20,268 nt of DNA from UKL13-2 sp031414695. GTDB lineage: Bacteria > Pseudomonadota > Gammaproteobacteria > Burkholderiales > Usitatibacteraceae. The notes below the pieces were generated by a model that did not search any database, was not told the DNA's origin, and saw only the letters and a list, made by a program, of their open reading frames with translations. Shown here piece after piece: positions 7,593 to 15,354 of the stretch. Location of the stretch: positions 1 through 20,268 of the forward strand of contig JANNWG010000066.1 in NCBI GenBank assembly GCA_031414695.1. Reading direction: 5' to 3'. Position numbers and translations under genes: made by a program. The stretch's first letter is position 1. Each line of letters opens with the position of its first letter.

Positions 7593-9416
7593 ATGGATAC
7601 GCATTTAACAAACGGCATTGAAGGCGCACTGGAAATTCAAAAACGCTTGCAAGCGACTCGTGCGGCGATGGCTGGCGCAAATATTGCCGCGCTACTTGTG
7701 CCGTCAAGCGATCCACATTTATCCGAATATTTGCCTGATCGATGGAAAGCGCGCGAATGGCTATCAGGCTTCACCGGCTCCATGGGTACACTTGTCGTGA
7801 CGATGACAGAAGCACATTTATTTGCAGACTCACGTTATTGGCTGCAAGCAGAAAAAGAATTGGCCGACACCACCATTAAACTCTTTCGGATTAAAAGCGG
7901 TGCGAGCGTTGAGCATATAGATTGGCTGGCAAATCACGTCGCGCAGGGTGACGTTGTCGGCGTTGATGGGGCGGTTATTGGCCTCGCTAGTACACGGCTT
8001 TTGGCGACAAAATTGAGCGAATGCGGCATTGTTTTAATGACATCTGTTGATGTATTTAGCGAAGCATGGGCAACGCGTGCGACACTTCCCACTGCTGCCA
8101 TTTATGAACATGTTGCACCACATTCTGTCGCAACACGTGTTGCAAAATTGGTGGCACTTCGCGAGGCAATGCAGCACACGCATGCGCAACATCATGCAAT
8201 TTCTACACTCGACGATATTGCTTATTTATTTAATTTACGCGGCAGCGATGTAGATTTCAATCCCGTGTTTGTTGCCCATGCCATTATCAGCATGACCGAA
8301 GCAACGCTATTTGTAATGCCGCATAAATTACCAAATGACGTGATTAACGCACTGAGAAATGACGGCATCACCGTAAAGCATTACGATGAATTTCACGCCG
8401 CACTACGCGCAATAAACGCTGGCAAATTACTCATTGACCCTCGTCGGATCACGCAACGAACGCACGAAGCAATAGCGACGAGCGTCAACATCGTTGAGGC
8501 GATAAATCCCACCACTTTTGCCAAATCTCGGAAAACCGATGTTGAAGCGGATTACGTTCGTCACACCATGGCGCTTGATGGCGCGGCGATGGCTGAGTTC
8601 TACGCTTGGTTTGAAACTGCACTGGCTGATAACAAAGAAAAAATCACCGAAGTCACCATTGACGAAAAGCTCACCGAAGCACGCGCCAAGCGTGAAGGTT
8701 TTATCAGCCGCAGCTTCGCCACCATCGCGGGCTTTAACGCCAATGGCGCACTGAATCACTATCGCGCATCGCCCGCAAGTGCAGCCACTATTGAAGCCAA
8801 CGGTATTTTGCTCATTGATTCAGGCGGCCAATATCTGGGTGGTACAACCGACATTACGCGCGTCTGGCCGATTGGCGCATCAACGCCAGAGCAACGGCGC
8901 GACTACACCTTAGTGCTAAAGGGCGCGATGGCGCTATCGAGGGCAAAATTTCCATCAGGCACGTTGTCTCCCTATCTAGATGCCATTGCTCGCGCGCCAA
9001 TCTGGGCTGCGGGATTTAATTACGGCCACGGCACAGGGCACGGCGTCGGCTATTTCATGAACGTCCACGAAGGCCCGCAATCGATCAGCCAAGCGATACC
9101 AGAGCCCCACATGGCGATGGAAGTTGGCATGATTACCTCTATTGAGCCTGGCCTCTACCGCGATGGACAATGGGGCATGCGAATTGAAAATTTAGTGCTG
9201 AATGTGCCCGCAGGTAATCAAGGGTTCGGCGATTTCCTACAATTTGAAACGCTTACACTTTGCCCGATAGACACGCGCTTAATTGATAAATCACTATTAC
9301 GTGAAGATGAAATTAGTTGGCTAAATACGTATCATGCCGAAGTTGCGAAACGCCTGATGCCGCATGTATTAGGCGCTGCACGAGATTGGCTAGTGACAAG
9401 AACACAGGCAATTTAG
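7593..9416 (+). CDS. Aminopeptidase P family (M24B) Xaa-Pro aminopeptidase, long form
   Basis: A 607-aa metallopeptidase expected to remove the N-terminal residue from X-Pro peptides in the cytosol. It has the long three-domain form, like eukaryotic XPNPEP1 and its bacterial relatives: creatinase-like domain 1 (about 15-150), creatinase-like domain 2 (165-310), the M24 pita-bread domain (320-540) and a C-terminal APP-type extension (545-605). All five dinuclear metal ligands are visible: D409 (LIDSGG), D420 (TTDITR), H483 (GTGHGVGY), E518 (SIEPGLY) and E532 (MRIENLV). A good AGGAG site lies 8 bases before the ATG. It follows ilvA by 32 bp on the same strand. E. coli PepP is shorter (about 440 aa), so the pepP symbol is not applied. 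Confidence 0.92.
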   Translation: MDTHLTNGIEGALEIQKRLQATRAAMAGANIAALLVPSSDPHLSEYLPDRWKAREWLSGFTGSMGTLVVTMTEAHLFADSRYWLQAEKELADTTIKLFRIKSGASVEHIDWLANHVAQGDVVGVDGAVIGLASTRLLATKLSECGIVLMTSVDVFSEAWATRATLPTAAIYEHVAPHSVATRVAKLVALREAMQHTHAQHHAISTLDDIAYLFNLRGSDVDFNPVFVAHAIISMTEATLFVMPHKLPNDVINALRNDGITVKHYDEFHAALRAINAGKLLIDPRRITQRTHEAIATSVNIVEAINPTTFAKSRKTDVEADYVRHTMALDGAAMAEFYAWFETALADNKEKITEVTIDEKLTEARAKREGFISRSFATIAGFNANGALNHYRASPASAATIEANGILLIDSGGQYLGGTTDITRVWPIGASTPEQRRDYTLVLKGAMALSRAKFPSGTLSPYLDAIARAPIWAAGFNYGHGTGHGVGYFMNVHEGPQSISQAIPEPHMAMEVGMITSIEPGLYRDGQWGMRIENLVLNVPAGNQGFGDFLQFETLTLCPIDTRLIDKSLLREDEISWLNTYHAEVAKRLMPHVLGAARDWLVTRTQAI

Positions 9417-9499
9417 CCTCAGAAGGCTTCTTTCAACTTGCGATGCGTTTTTGCTGTCTTAGCACCTTTACCAACCACAACCTTCAGCGACAATAGCGC

Positions 9500-10540
9500 A
9501 TGAGTGCATTCGCTGAAAAAATTATCCAGTGGCAAAAACGCGACGGGCGACACAACCTACCCTGGCAAAACACATGCGACCCATATCAAATTTGGGTCTC
9601 AGAGATCATGCTGCAACAAACGCAGGTAAGCGCCGTTATTGGCTATTACGCACGTTTTATGACGCGCTTCCCTACTCTGCAATCATTGGCAGAAACCCCA
9701 ATTGATGACGTCATGCCCTATTGGGCGGGGCTAGGCTACTACGCGCGTGCACGTAATTTGCATAAAGCGGCTCAACGCATTGTGGATGAATTTAACGGCA
9801 TTTTTCCGACCGATTTTGATGCCATCTGGTCACTACCGGGTATTGGTCGCTCAACTGCGGCAGCCATCTGTGCATTTGCCTACGGACAATCACGGCCAAT
9901 ATTGGATGGCAATGTGAAGCGCGTATTTGCGCGTTATTTTGGTATCGAGGGTGACATTCGCAGTAAGACGATTGAAGATGAAATGTGGATGATTGCTGAG
10001 CGAGAAAAGCCTAACAAAAATATCGAAGCCTACATACAAGGGCAAATGGATTTAGGCGCCACGCTATGCGCGCGCGGTGCGCCCAAATGTTTGCTGTGTC
10101 CGCTCGAAGATAGCTGTGTTGCTCATCGCGAAGGGCGCACTGATGCGCTACCGCAACGCCAAGCTAAAAAAAGCATCCCGCATCGTGAAACAAAAATGTT
10201 AGTGATGCTCAACGCCAACGAAGTCTATATTGAACGCCGTCCACCGACGGGTATTTGGGGCGGACTTTGGTCGCTACCGGAAATCGCGCTAGATGATGAT
10301 GTAGCTGACGTGGTAAAAAATAAAATTAATATTGCCCTCAAACAAGCAAACTCAATACAGCCGATGCCAACTATCGAGCATGGTTTTACCCATTACTCGT
10401 TGACAATTTATCCTGTAAAAATTGCCGTCACAAAGCGCGCATCACTTGCAAGTGAGCCCGGCAGTATGTGGCTCAACCTTGATGATATAAAAACTGCAGC
10501 ATTACCAGCGCCCGTGAAAAAAATACTGCTCTCGCTATAA
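9500..10540 (+). CDS. mutY: A/G-specific adenine DNA glycosylase MutY
   Basis: A 346-aa base-excision repair enzyme that removes adenine mispaired with 8-oxoguanine. Visible features are the catalytic E35 in SEIMLQQTQV, the helix-hairpin-helix LPGIGRSTAAAI (112-123), the catalytic D136 in ILDGNVKRV and the four [4Fe-4S] cysteines C190, C197, C200 and C206 with the standard C-x6-C-x2-C-x5-C spacing. The C-terminal NUDIX-like recognition domain contains PTGIWGGLWSLPE (249-261) and FTHYSL (296-301). The length agrees with E. coli MutY (350 aa). It is 83 bp downstream of the aminopeptidase gene. Many proteobacteria pair mutY with yggX, but here they lie about 5 kb apart. Confidence 0.96.
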   Translation: MSAFAEKIIQWQKRDGRHNLPWQNTCDPYQIWVSEIMLQQTQVSAVIGYYARFMTRFPTLQSLAETPIDDVMPYWAGLGYYARARNLHKAAQRIVDEFNGIFPTDFDAIWSLPGIGRSTAAAICAFAYGQSRPILDGNVKRVFARYFGIEGDIRSKTIEDEMWMIAEREKPNKNIEAYIQGQMDLGATLCARGAPKCLLCPLEDSCVAHREGRTDALPQRQAKKSIPHRETKMLVMLNANEVYIERRPPTGIWGGLWSLPEIALDDDVADVVKNKINIALKQANSIQPMPTIEHGFTHYSLTIYPVKIAVTKRASLASEPGSMWLNLDDIKTAALPAPVKKILLSL

Positions 10541-10576
10541 GCGTCACCTAGCGTTGTGCCGCTCAGTGGCCTCATC

Positions 10577-10611
10577 AAAAAAAACGGCGAACACTGTTCG
10601 CCGTTTTTTTT
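10577..10611. terminator. Strong Rho-independent terminator after mutY
   Basis: Arms AACGGCGAAC (10583-10592) and GTTCGCCGTT (10596-10605) pair perfectly around a 3-nt loop. An A-tract (10577-10584) and a T-tract (10604-10611) flank the hairpin, so it can work in both directions. It ends the mutY transcript and may also stop minus-strand transcription arriving from the 61-aa gene, whose stop codon is 57 bp away. Confidence 0.92.
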
Positions 10612-10667
10612 CACCAAATTAACTCTAGTGTCATTGCATATAGTTCACCACAACCGTTTTTGGATTC

Positions 10668-10853
10668 TTATTTGATGCGTGTTGCGGTTACGACGATGGT
10701 TTCAATCTGCGGCACTGCCTGCGCCGAAACTTCTTTAGCATCAGCTTTAGTGCTTGTTAATACGGCGGCGGTAATCAAGACTAGTAATGCACTTAACAGG
10801 ATAGTTGCGGCGGCGTTGTCTTTATTGAATGTGTTTGTGTTTGCGTTGTTCAT
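10668..10853 (-). CDS. 61-aa single-pass membrane peptide with TonB-box-like C-terminus
   Basis: A short product that I do not recognise as a named family. It has a polar Asn-rich N-terminus, one hydrophobic segment (about 14-33), then a short tail ending ETIVVTATRIK (51-61). The ETIVVTATR string resembles the segment that leads into the plug of TonB-dependent receptors, but here the protein ends at once. A strong AAGGAAAA ribosome-binding site just upstream of the ATG at 10853 supports translation; the frame is open further upstream but that part looks non-coding. It lies 180 bp downstream of the ABC transporter gene on the same strand. Small betaproteobacterial proteins with a membrane segment and a V-V-x-T-x-R-like end are familiar to me only as hypotheticals. 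Confidence 0.65.
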   Translation of the reverse strand: MNNANTNTFNKDNAAATILLSALLVLITAAVLTSTKADAKEVSAQAVPQIETIVVTATRIK

Positions 10854-11033
10854 GATATTTTCCTTAATTGGTTGTGGTGTTTGGTAGGTTGTAAGTTCGT
10901 GTTGCGTTGTTGATGTATGAACTTTAAGCCTCAACAAACTTGAACAAAACCATGCTGCGACCAATTAGCAAAAACGTGGCGTAAACAGTAGAAAGTGCGG
11001 ATGAAATGTATTAACTGTTGAACAAAGCGGTCG

Positions 11034-12863
11034 CTAAACAGGCAAATTAAGCGCCACTTTTTCGGCTTCTTGTTGCTGTAATCGCCACATTTCAGCGAAA
11101 ACACCATTGGCATCCAAGAGAGTACGAAATGCACCGCGCTCAACAATGCGGCCATGCTGCATCACCAGTATTTCATCGGCATCAATGATGGTGGAGAGTC
11201 GATGGGCAATGACGAGTGTGGTGCGGTTTTGGGCAATCTCGCGTAACTCCATCTGTATCGCCTTTTCGGTGGCGGAGTCGAGCGCGGATGTTGCTTCATC
11301 AAAGATTAGTATCGCAGGATTTTTTAAGAGCGTGCGGGCGATGGCGACGCGTTGTTTTTCGCCGCCAGATAATTTTAAGCCACGCTCACCCACCATGGTT
11401 TCCCATCCATCCGGCATTCGCAAAATAAAATCGAGCACGTGTGCGCGGCGCGCGGCGTCTTCAATTTCAGCATCACTTGAACCGGGGCGGCCATAGCCGA
11501 TGTTGTAGCGGATAGTGTCATTAAATAAAACAGTATCTTGCGGCACGATACCAAGTGAAGCACGCACACTTGCCTGTGTGACGTCACGAATATCTTGACC
11601 ATCAATCGTAATGCGCCCGCTACTGACATCATAAAAGCGAAAGATGAGGCGCGAGAGTGTGGATTTACCTGCGCCACTTGAACCCACCACGGCAACGGTC
11701 TTGCCCGCAGGCACTTCAAACGAAGTATCAAATAATATTTGACGCTTTGCGTCGTAACCAAAATTTACCGCTTCAAAGCGCACGGCTGCACCATTGATAG
11801 TGAGGGGCTTTGCATCAGGCTTATCGGCTACCTCTTGATTTTCGCCAAGTAGGCGAAACATTTTTTCCATGTCAATCATGGCTTGCTTAATCTCACGATA
11901 CATCACACCTAAAAAATTAAGCGGGATATAAAGCTGAATCAGCAAAATATTTACCATTACCAAGTCACCAATAGTGAGCTCTTTATTGACAATGCCGACC
12001 GAGGCACGCCACATAAGTAACGTAACAGCAGTGGCGATAACCATGCTTTGCGCGCAATTGAGCAAGCCTAAAGACGTTTCTGTTTTCGTCGCTGCCGCTT
12101 CATAGCTTTGTAGATTTTTATCGTATCGCTTGGCTTCAAAATCTTCGTTGCCAAAATATTTCACCGTCTCATAATTGAGCAATGAATCAATCGCGCGGGT
12201 ATTGGCTTTGGAGTCCATATCATTCATCTCACGACGATGCTTGGTACGCCAATTAGTGATGGTGATGGTGGCAATGATGTAGAACACAATTGCACATAAG
12301 GTGATCGCGACGAACGTCCAATCAAATTTATTGGCGAGCAATATGGTGACCAGTGTTATTTCCAGAATGATCGGGATGACGGAAAACAGCATGTACGACA
12401 TGAGCGTCGAAATGCCGCGTGTGCCGCGCTCTATATCGCGCGTCACGCCGCCCGTTTGGCGATCAAGGTGAAATCGGAGTGACAACGCATGTAAATGTCG
12501 GAACACATTCAGCGCGATTTTTCGCATTGCGCGTTGAGTGACTTTGACAAACACAATATCGCGCAACTCCGCAAACAGCGTGGACGATAGTCTTAGTAAG
12601 CCGTAGCCTGCCAGTAACGCAATTGGCACAACCAATAGCGCTTTGTTTTTATCCAGCGCGTCTACGATTTCTTTCATCAACAGCGGCACGCCAATGTTGG
12701 CAACTTTGGCAGTGACTAAAAATAAAATCGCTAATCCTACGCGGTAACGAAAATCCCAAAGGTATGGAAACAGTGAGCGAATCGCCTGCCATTCGTTGGT
12801 AGGGACAGTCAGCTTGGGGTTAACGGCGGGTAGTGCTTCTGTTGCGCTGTGATGATGTTGCAA
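11034..12863 (-). CDS. Atm1-type ABC exporter, fused permease and ATPase
   Basis: A 609-aa half-transporter with a type I exporter membrane domain (about 35-335, six segments) and an ATPase domain (360-595). The ATPase motifs are complete: Walker A GSSGAGKST (394-402), the Q-loop region VPQDTVLFND, signature LSGGEKQR (498-505), Walker B AILIFDEATSALD (517-529) and H554 in IAHRLS. The EIKQAMIDMEKMF segment (324-336) is characteristic of the Atm1/HMT1 group, which exports glutathione-linked sulfur or metal compounds. The start is a TTG; no ATG is available before the first membrane segments. An AGGAAAG element lies about 11 bases upstream. It follows the cyclase gene by 50 bp and is probably in the same transcript. 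Confidence 0.92.
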   Translation of the reverse strand: MQHHHSATEALPAVNPKLTVPTNEWQAIRSLFPYLWDFRYRVGLAILFLVTAKVANIGVPLLMKEIVDALDKNKALLVVPIALLAGYGLLRLSSTLFAELRDIVFVKVTQRAMRKIALNVFRHLHALSLRFHLDRQTGGVTRDIERGTRGISTLMSYMLFSVIPIILEITLVTILLANKFDWTFVAITLCAIVFYIIATITITNWRTKHRREMNDMDSKANTRAIDSLLNYETVKYFGNEDFEAKRYDKNLQSYEAAATKTETSLGLLNCAQSMVIATAVTLLMWRASVGIVNKELTIGDLVMVNILLIQLYIPLNFLGVMYREIKQAMIDMEKMFRLLGENQEVADKPDAKPLTINGAAVRFEAVNFGYDAKRQILFDTSFEVPAGKTVAVVGSSGAGKSTLSRLIFRFYDVSSGRITIDGQDIRDVTQASVRASLGIVPQDTVLFNDTIRYNIGYGRPGSSDAEIEDAARRAHVLDFILRMPDGWETMVGERGLKLSGGEKQRVAIARTLLKNPAILIFDEATSALDSATEKAIQMELREIAQNRTTLVIAHRLSTIIDADEILVMQHGRIVERGAFRTLLDANGVFAEMWRLQQQEAEKVALNLPV

Positions 12864-12913
12864 AGTGTTGGGCTTTCCTAATAGCGTGAGGATGGCGTTT
12901 CTTGACTAACAAA

Positions 12914-14452
12914 TTATGCGCGACTTAACGCATAAAGCGTGACGGCTTGGTTGCGTCCAGACACCGTAATATCACCTAAATTAATGTGCGACACTGCATG
13001 CATGCCTTGTTCAAGTGCGAGCGTCAGCGTGCGTTGAGATGCCAAAATGCGCGTTTTAAATTGCTTATTGAGTGGCTCAATGCGCGCGGCTAGATTTACC
13101 GCATCACCATAGACGGTATAACCCTGTCGCTCGGTTGAGCCGATGGTACCCGCGCAGACTGGCCCCGTATTGATGCCAATGCGAGTGGACAATTTAATGT
13201 TGCGTCCATTCGCCAATGTAAAAAATTGATTCGTCGTCGCGGCTTCTATTGCAAGCGCAGCAGTGACCGCCGAGCGCGCATGCTGAACATTATCTGTAGG
13301 GACATTAAAAATCGCCACCACCGCATCGCCAATAAAATTATTAATCACGCCACCCGCTTCGCCGATGATGGTATTCAGTATTGCAAAATAAGCGTTGAGC
13401 AATTCAATGGTCTCCTCTGGTGTGAGGGACTCCGCGATAGTTGTAAAACCATCAATATCGGTAAACATCACAGTTGCCTCAACGGAGCGCGATGAAATTG
13501 TGCCGCCTTGCCGAATCAGCTCTGCCGCCACGCTCGGGGTGAGGTAGCGATTTAAGGCTGATTTCATTAGCTCGCGCTCGCGTAGCGCATCCGTCATAAG
13601 ATTAAAGCGTTTGGTCACATCGCCTAATTCGTCATCGGTTAGCACCGCCGCTTGGTGTTGATAGTCGCCATGCTGCACCGCGTCTTGCGCCCGATATAGC
13701 TCTTCGATTGGGGCGAGTAAACTGCGGCTGACAAACACGATCGACACCGCCACCACATACAGCGCGCAGAGTAAGTCAAGCGCAATAATTTGATCTGTCG
13801 ATAACCCTTGCAACGTGCGCATCGGCTCGAACACCGTTAAATCTAGCCCTACTAATAACGCCGGCATGATACCAATGACAATAAACGATATCGCTAATTT
13901 GCCTACCAGCCGCGAGTGCGACGCAACAGACGTAGTGCCGTACGCCTCTAGCGCTACGTAATAACTACGGCGCATTTTAATCACCACATCATTGACGACA
14001 AAATACACAAAGTAGCCGTAAAAAATACCGAATACCGTTGAATACCAGATCAGTGATTTGGTAATTGTGAGAGCGTCAAAGTCATCTAACGGCGCATCTG
14101 CTGGTGTGTAGACGCGCAATGCGGAGGCGGTAAAAATATACACAGCGGTCAGCGCAAATGTGGCCATTGCGGAATACAAGGATAAGCGGCGTAGGCGCGC
14201 ATAGGCGGCGACCTTAATTGCATCCGTTGCTGTTGTAGGATTTTTTTCAAACGCCAAAATGGGGCGGTAGAGAATGTAGCCTACTAAAACGGCGCTTATG
14301 GCCAGAAGCAGCAAGCCACCGGCAACCAACGCAATGACACTAAATCTTTGCGTAACGAGAATGAAAATGCCAGTTACCCCAAGGTCCAGCAAAGGCAATG
14401 CAAGCAATCGGGAGAAATACGCGCGCTGATAATTCACAAAGTCAGATGCCAA
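12914..14452 (-). CDS. Membrane-bound class III adenylate/guanylate cyclase with HAMP domain
   Basis: A 512-aa nucleotide cyclase with about six N-terminal membrane segments (near 14-34, 39-62, 92-112, 134-154, 187-207 and 222-242), a HAMP linker (about 243-297) and a cyclase catalytic domain (323-510). The metal aspartates D332 in MFTDIDGF and D376 in FIGDAVVAIF are present, as are the transition-state residues N453 and R457 in GDAVNLAAR. The position normally occupied by the purine-selecting lysine (K-F-I-G-D) is N372, so substrate choice is uncertain. The membrane region resembles no sensor that I can name. The start is a TTG without an obvious ribosome-binding site; the GTG at residue 6 is an alternative. 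It lies 83 bp after the 134-aa gene and 50 bp before the exporter gene. Confidence 0.9.
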   Translation of the reverse strand: MASDFVNYQRAYFSRLLALPLLDLGVTGIFILVTQRFSVIALVAGGLLLLAISAVLVGYILYRPILAFEKNPTTATDAIKVAAYARLRRLSLYSAMATFALTAVYIFTASALRVYTPADAPLDDFDALTITKSLIWYSTVFGIFYGYFVYFVVNDVVIKMRRSYYVALEAYGTTSVASHSRLVGKLAISFIVIGIMPALLVGLDLTVFEPMRTLQGLSTDQIIALDLLCALYVVAVSIVFVSRSLLAPIEELYRAQDAVQHGDYQHQAAVLTDDELGDVTKRFNLMTDALRERELMKSALNRYLTPSVAAELIRQGGTISSRSVEATVMFTDIDGFTTIAESLTPEETIELLNAYFAILNTIIGEAGGVINNFIGDAVVAIFNVPTDNVQHARSAVTAALAIEAATTNQFFTLANGRNIKLSTRIGINTGPVCAGTIGSTERQGYTVYGDAVNLAARIEPLNKQFKTRILASQRTLTLALEQGMHAVSHINLGDITVSGRNQAVTLYALSRA

Positions 14453-14535
14453 AATGTTGCAGAGGGTTAATAGAGATAGCTATTGCATACGCAAAAACAT
14501 CGTTAACTGGACGCAAAAAAACTAACGTTACGATG

Positions 14536-14940
14536 TCAATTGTCGAAAAAATTTAGCTCTTCATCATCTGTTGGATTGGCAGGCGCGGGTGCGGAAGTGA
14601 CGGCGGCAGCCGCTGCAACGGGAGCTACCGCTGCGGATTTAGGTGCAGCAGAGGCAGAAACTGGAGAGGCTACACCCTCACTACCAATGGCTAAGTTTAG
14701 GTCACGCAAAATCGTTGCTACATCCATCGGTACTCGTGCTTGTGAGCGCAACAAAATTCGTGATGGCAAATCAAGCAGACGCACATTTGCAATTCGCATA
14801 TTGGCGGCAGTGTTTAATTTTGGCAATAAATGTGTGCTGCGCCAGCCACCGGACTCCGACTCAATGGCATCAATAATGGCCTGCTGCGAGCGTGCGATGC
14901 CAGCGAGTAATTCGGCTAGTTGTTCGTTAGTGATGCTCAT
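14536..14940 (-). CDS. Hypothetical 134-aa protein with Ala/Pro linker and acidic tail
   Basis: Not recognised. Residues 1-30 form a short amphipathic helix (MSITNEQLAELLAGIARSQQ and onward), and residues 33-85 look like a small folded part. Residues 90-123 are an Ala/Pro/Ser-rich disordered linker, and the chain ends with the acidic-aromatic tip DDEELNFFDN (125-134). This layout (fold, flexible linker, acidic aromatic tip) recalls SSB-type tails that dock partners, but there is no homology to SSB. A clear GGAG site lies 6 bases before the ATG. It is the first gene of a likely operon with the cyclase and the exporter, and its leader carries the long hairpin at 14973-15038. Confidence 0.7.
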   Translation of the reverse strand: MSITNEQLAELLAGIARSQQAIIDAIESESGGWRSTHLLPKLNTAANMRIANVRLLDLPSRILLRSQARVPMDVATILRDLNLAIGSEGVASPVSASAAPKSAAVAPVAAAAAVTSAPAPANPTDDEELNFFDN

Positions 14941-14972
14941 GTTGACTCCATAAATAGTAATTTACTGTCCTC

Positions 14973-15038
14973 AAAGTCGCCTATTGGTGGGCATTTTGAA
15001 GCAATTATGTCTGAATATGCCCGTGGATTGGCGACTTT
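14973..15038 (-). promoter_or_regulatory. Long nested hairpin in the leader of the 134-aa gene
   Basis: The outer arms AAAGTCGCC (14973-14981) and GGCGACTTT (15030-15038) pair perfectly over 9 bp. The inner arms GGGCAT (14989-14994) and ATGCCC (15017-15022) pair over 6 bp. They are separated by a symmetric 7 x 7 nt internal loop and capped by a 22-nt loop. On the minus strand it lies 33 bp before the start of the 134-aa gene, so it could be a cis-acting mRNA leader. On the plus strand it is followed by TTTATTTTTT, which also makes it terminator-like. It fits no riboswitch class that I know. Confidence 0.5.
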
Positions 15039-15271
15039 ATTTTTTATAAGTACGCAGCAGATAACTCGGCCACTTCTAGCGAGATAGCAGCATAGCGCTT
15101 ACAAACAACAATAACATTTTGCCGCAGATTATCAAATGAAACTGCTGCACGTCTAATTGCTCAACTAGCGTTACAAACGTTAGCAGATATGCGCGAATGA
15201 AGTAAGCGATGAAACCTGCAACTCGGGTGAAGCCGGAGCCTCCACAATCGCTCACAAAGAACAATTTATTG

Positions 15272-15301
15272 AAAAACCCTACTTTATTGGGTAGGTTTTT
15301 T
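15272..15301 (+). terminator. Terminator-like hairpin with T-tract, no upstream gene
   Basis: CCTAC (15278-15282) pairs with GTAGG (15291-15295) around an 8-nt loop, and AAAAA (15272-15276) extends the stem against the T-tract (15296-15301) with one bulged C. It looks like a small intrinsic terminator, but no plus-strand gene precedes it within the window's 300-bp gap. It could end a small RNA, or act as a leader attenuator 53 bp before the SUMF1-domain gene. Confidence 0.5.
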
Positions 15302-15354
15302 AATGCCGATTTGCTAGAGTATTTAGAATTAATAAAAATACGGACTTCATCCAA

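Larger units (their letters stand above)
14941..15354. other. Gene-free divergent intergenic region (414 bp)
   Basis: No convincing gene. A minus-strand frame of 92 codons (15076-15354) begins directly at the neighbour's start and has no ribosome-binding site or family resemblance. The region holds the nested hairpin at 14973-15038 and a terminator-like hairpin at 15272-15301. Short inverted repeats also occur: GCAGCAG at 15054-15060 with CTGCTGC at 15142-15148, and AGCGAT at 15205-15210 with ATCGCT at 15248-15253. It must contain promoters for both flanking genes; none matches the consensus well enough to call. Confidence 0.6.

Noticed and set aside
9417..9490. Short minus-strand peptide-like reading (Val/Lys-rich, ending before the aminopeptidase stop)
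   Set aside because: About 22 codons with no good start codon or ribosome-binding site; too short to support. The 83-bp gap before mutY is treated as non-coding.
10668..10853. TonB-dependent receptor
   Set aside because: Only the short VVTATR-like segment matches; there is no plug or barrel and the frame stops at once. Called a small membrane peptide instead.
15076..15354. 92-codon minus-strand open frame upstream of the SUMF1-domain gene
   Set aside because: It begins directly at the neighbour's start, lacks a ribosome-binding site, resembles no family and spans the terminator-like hairpin. It is most likely a chance frame in intergenic DNA.
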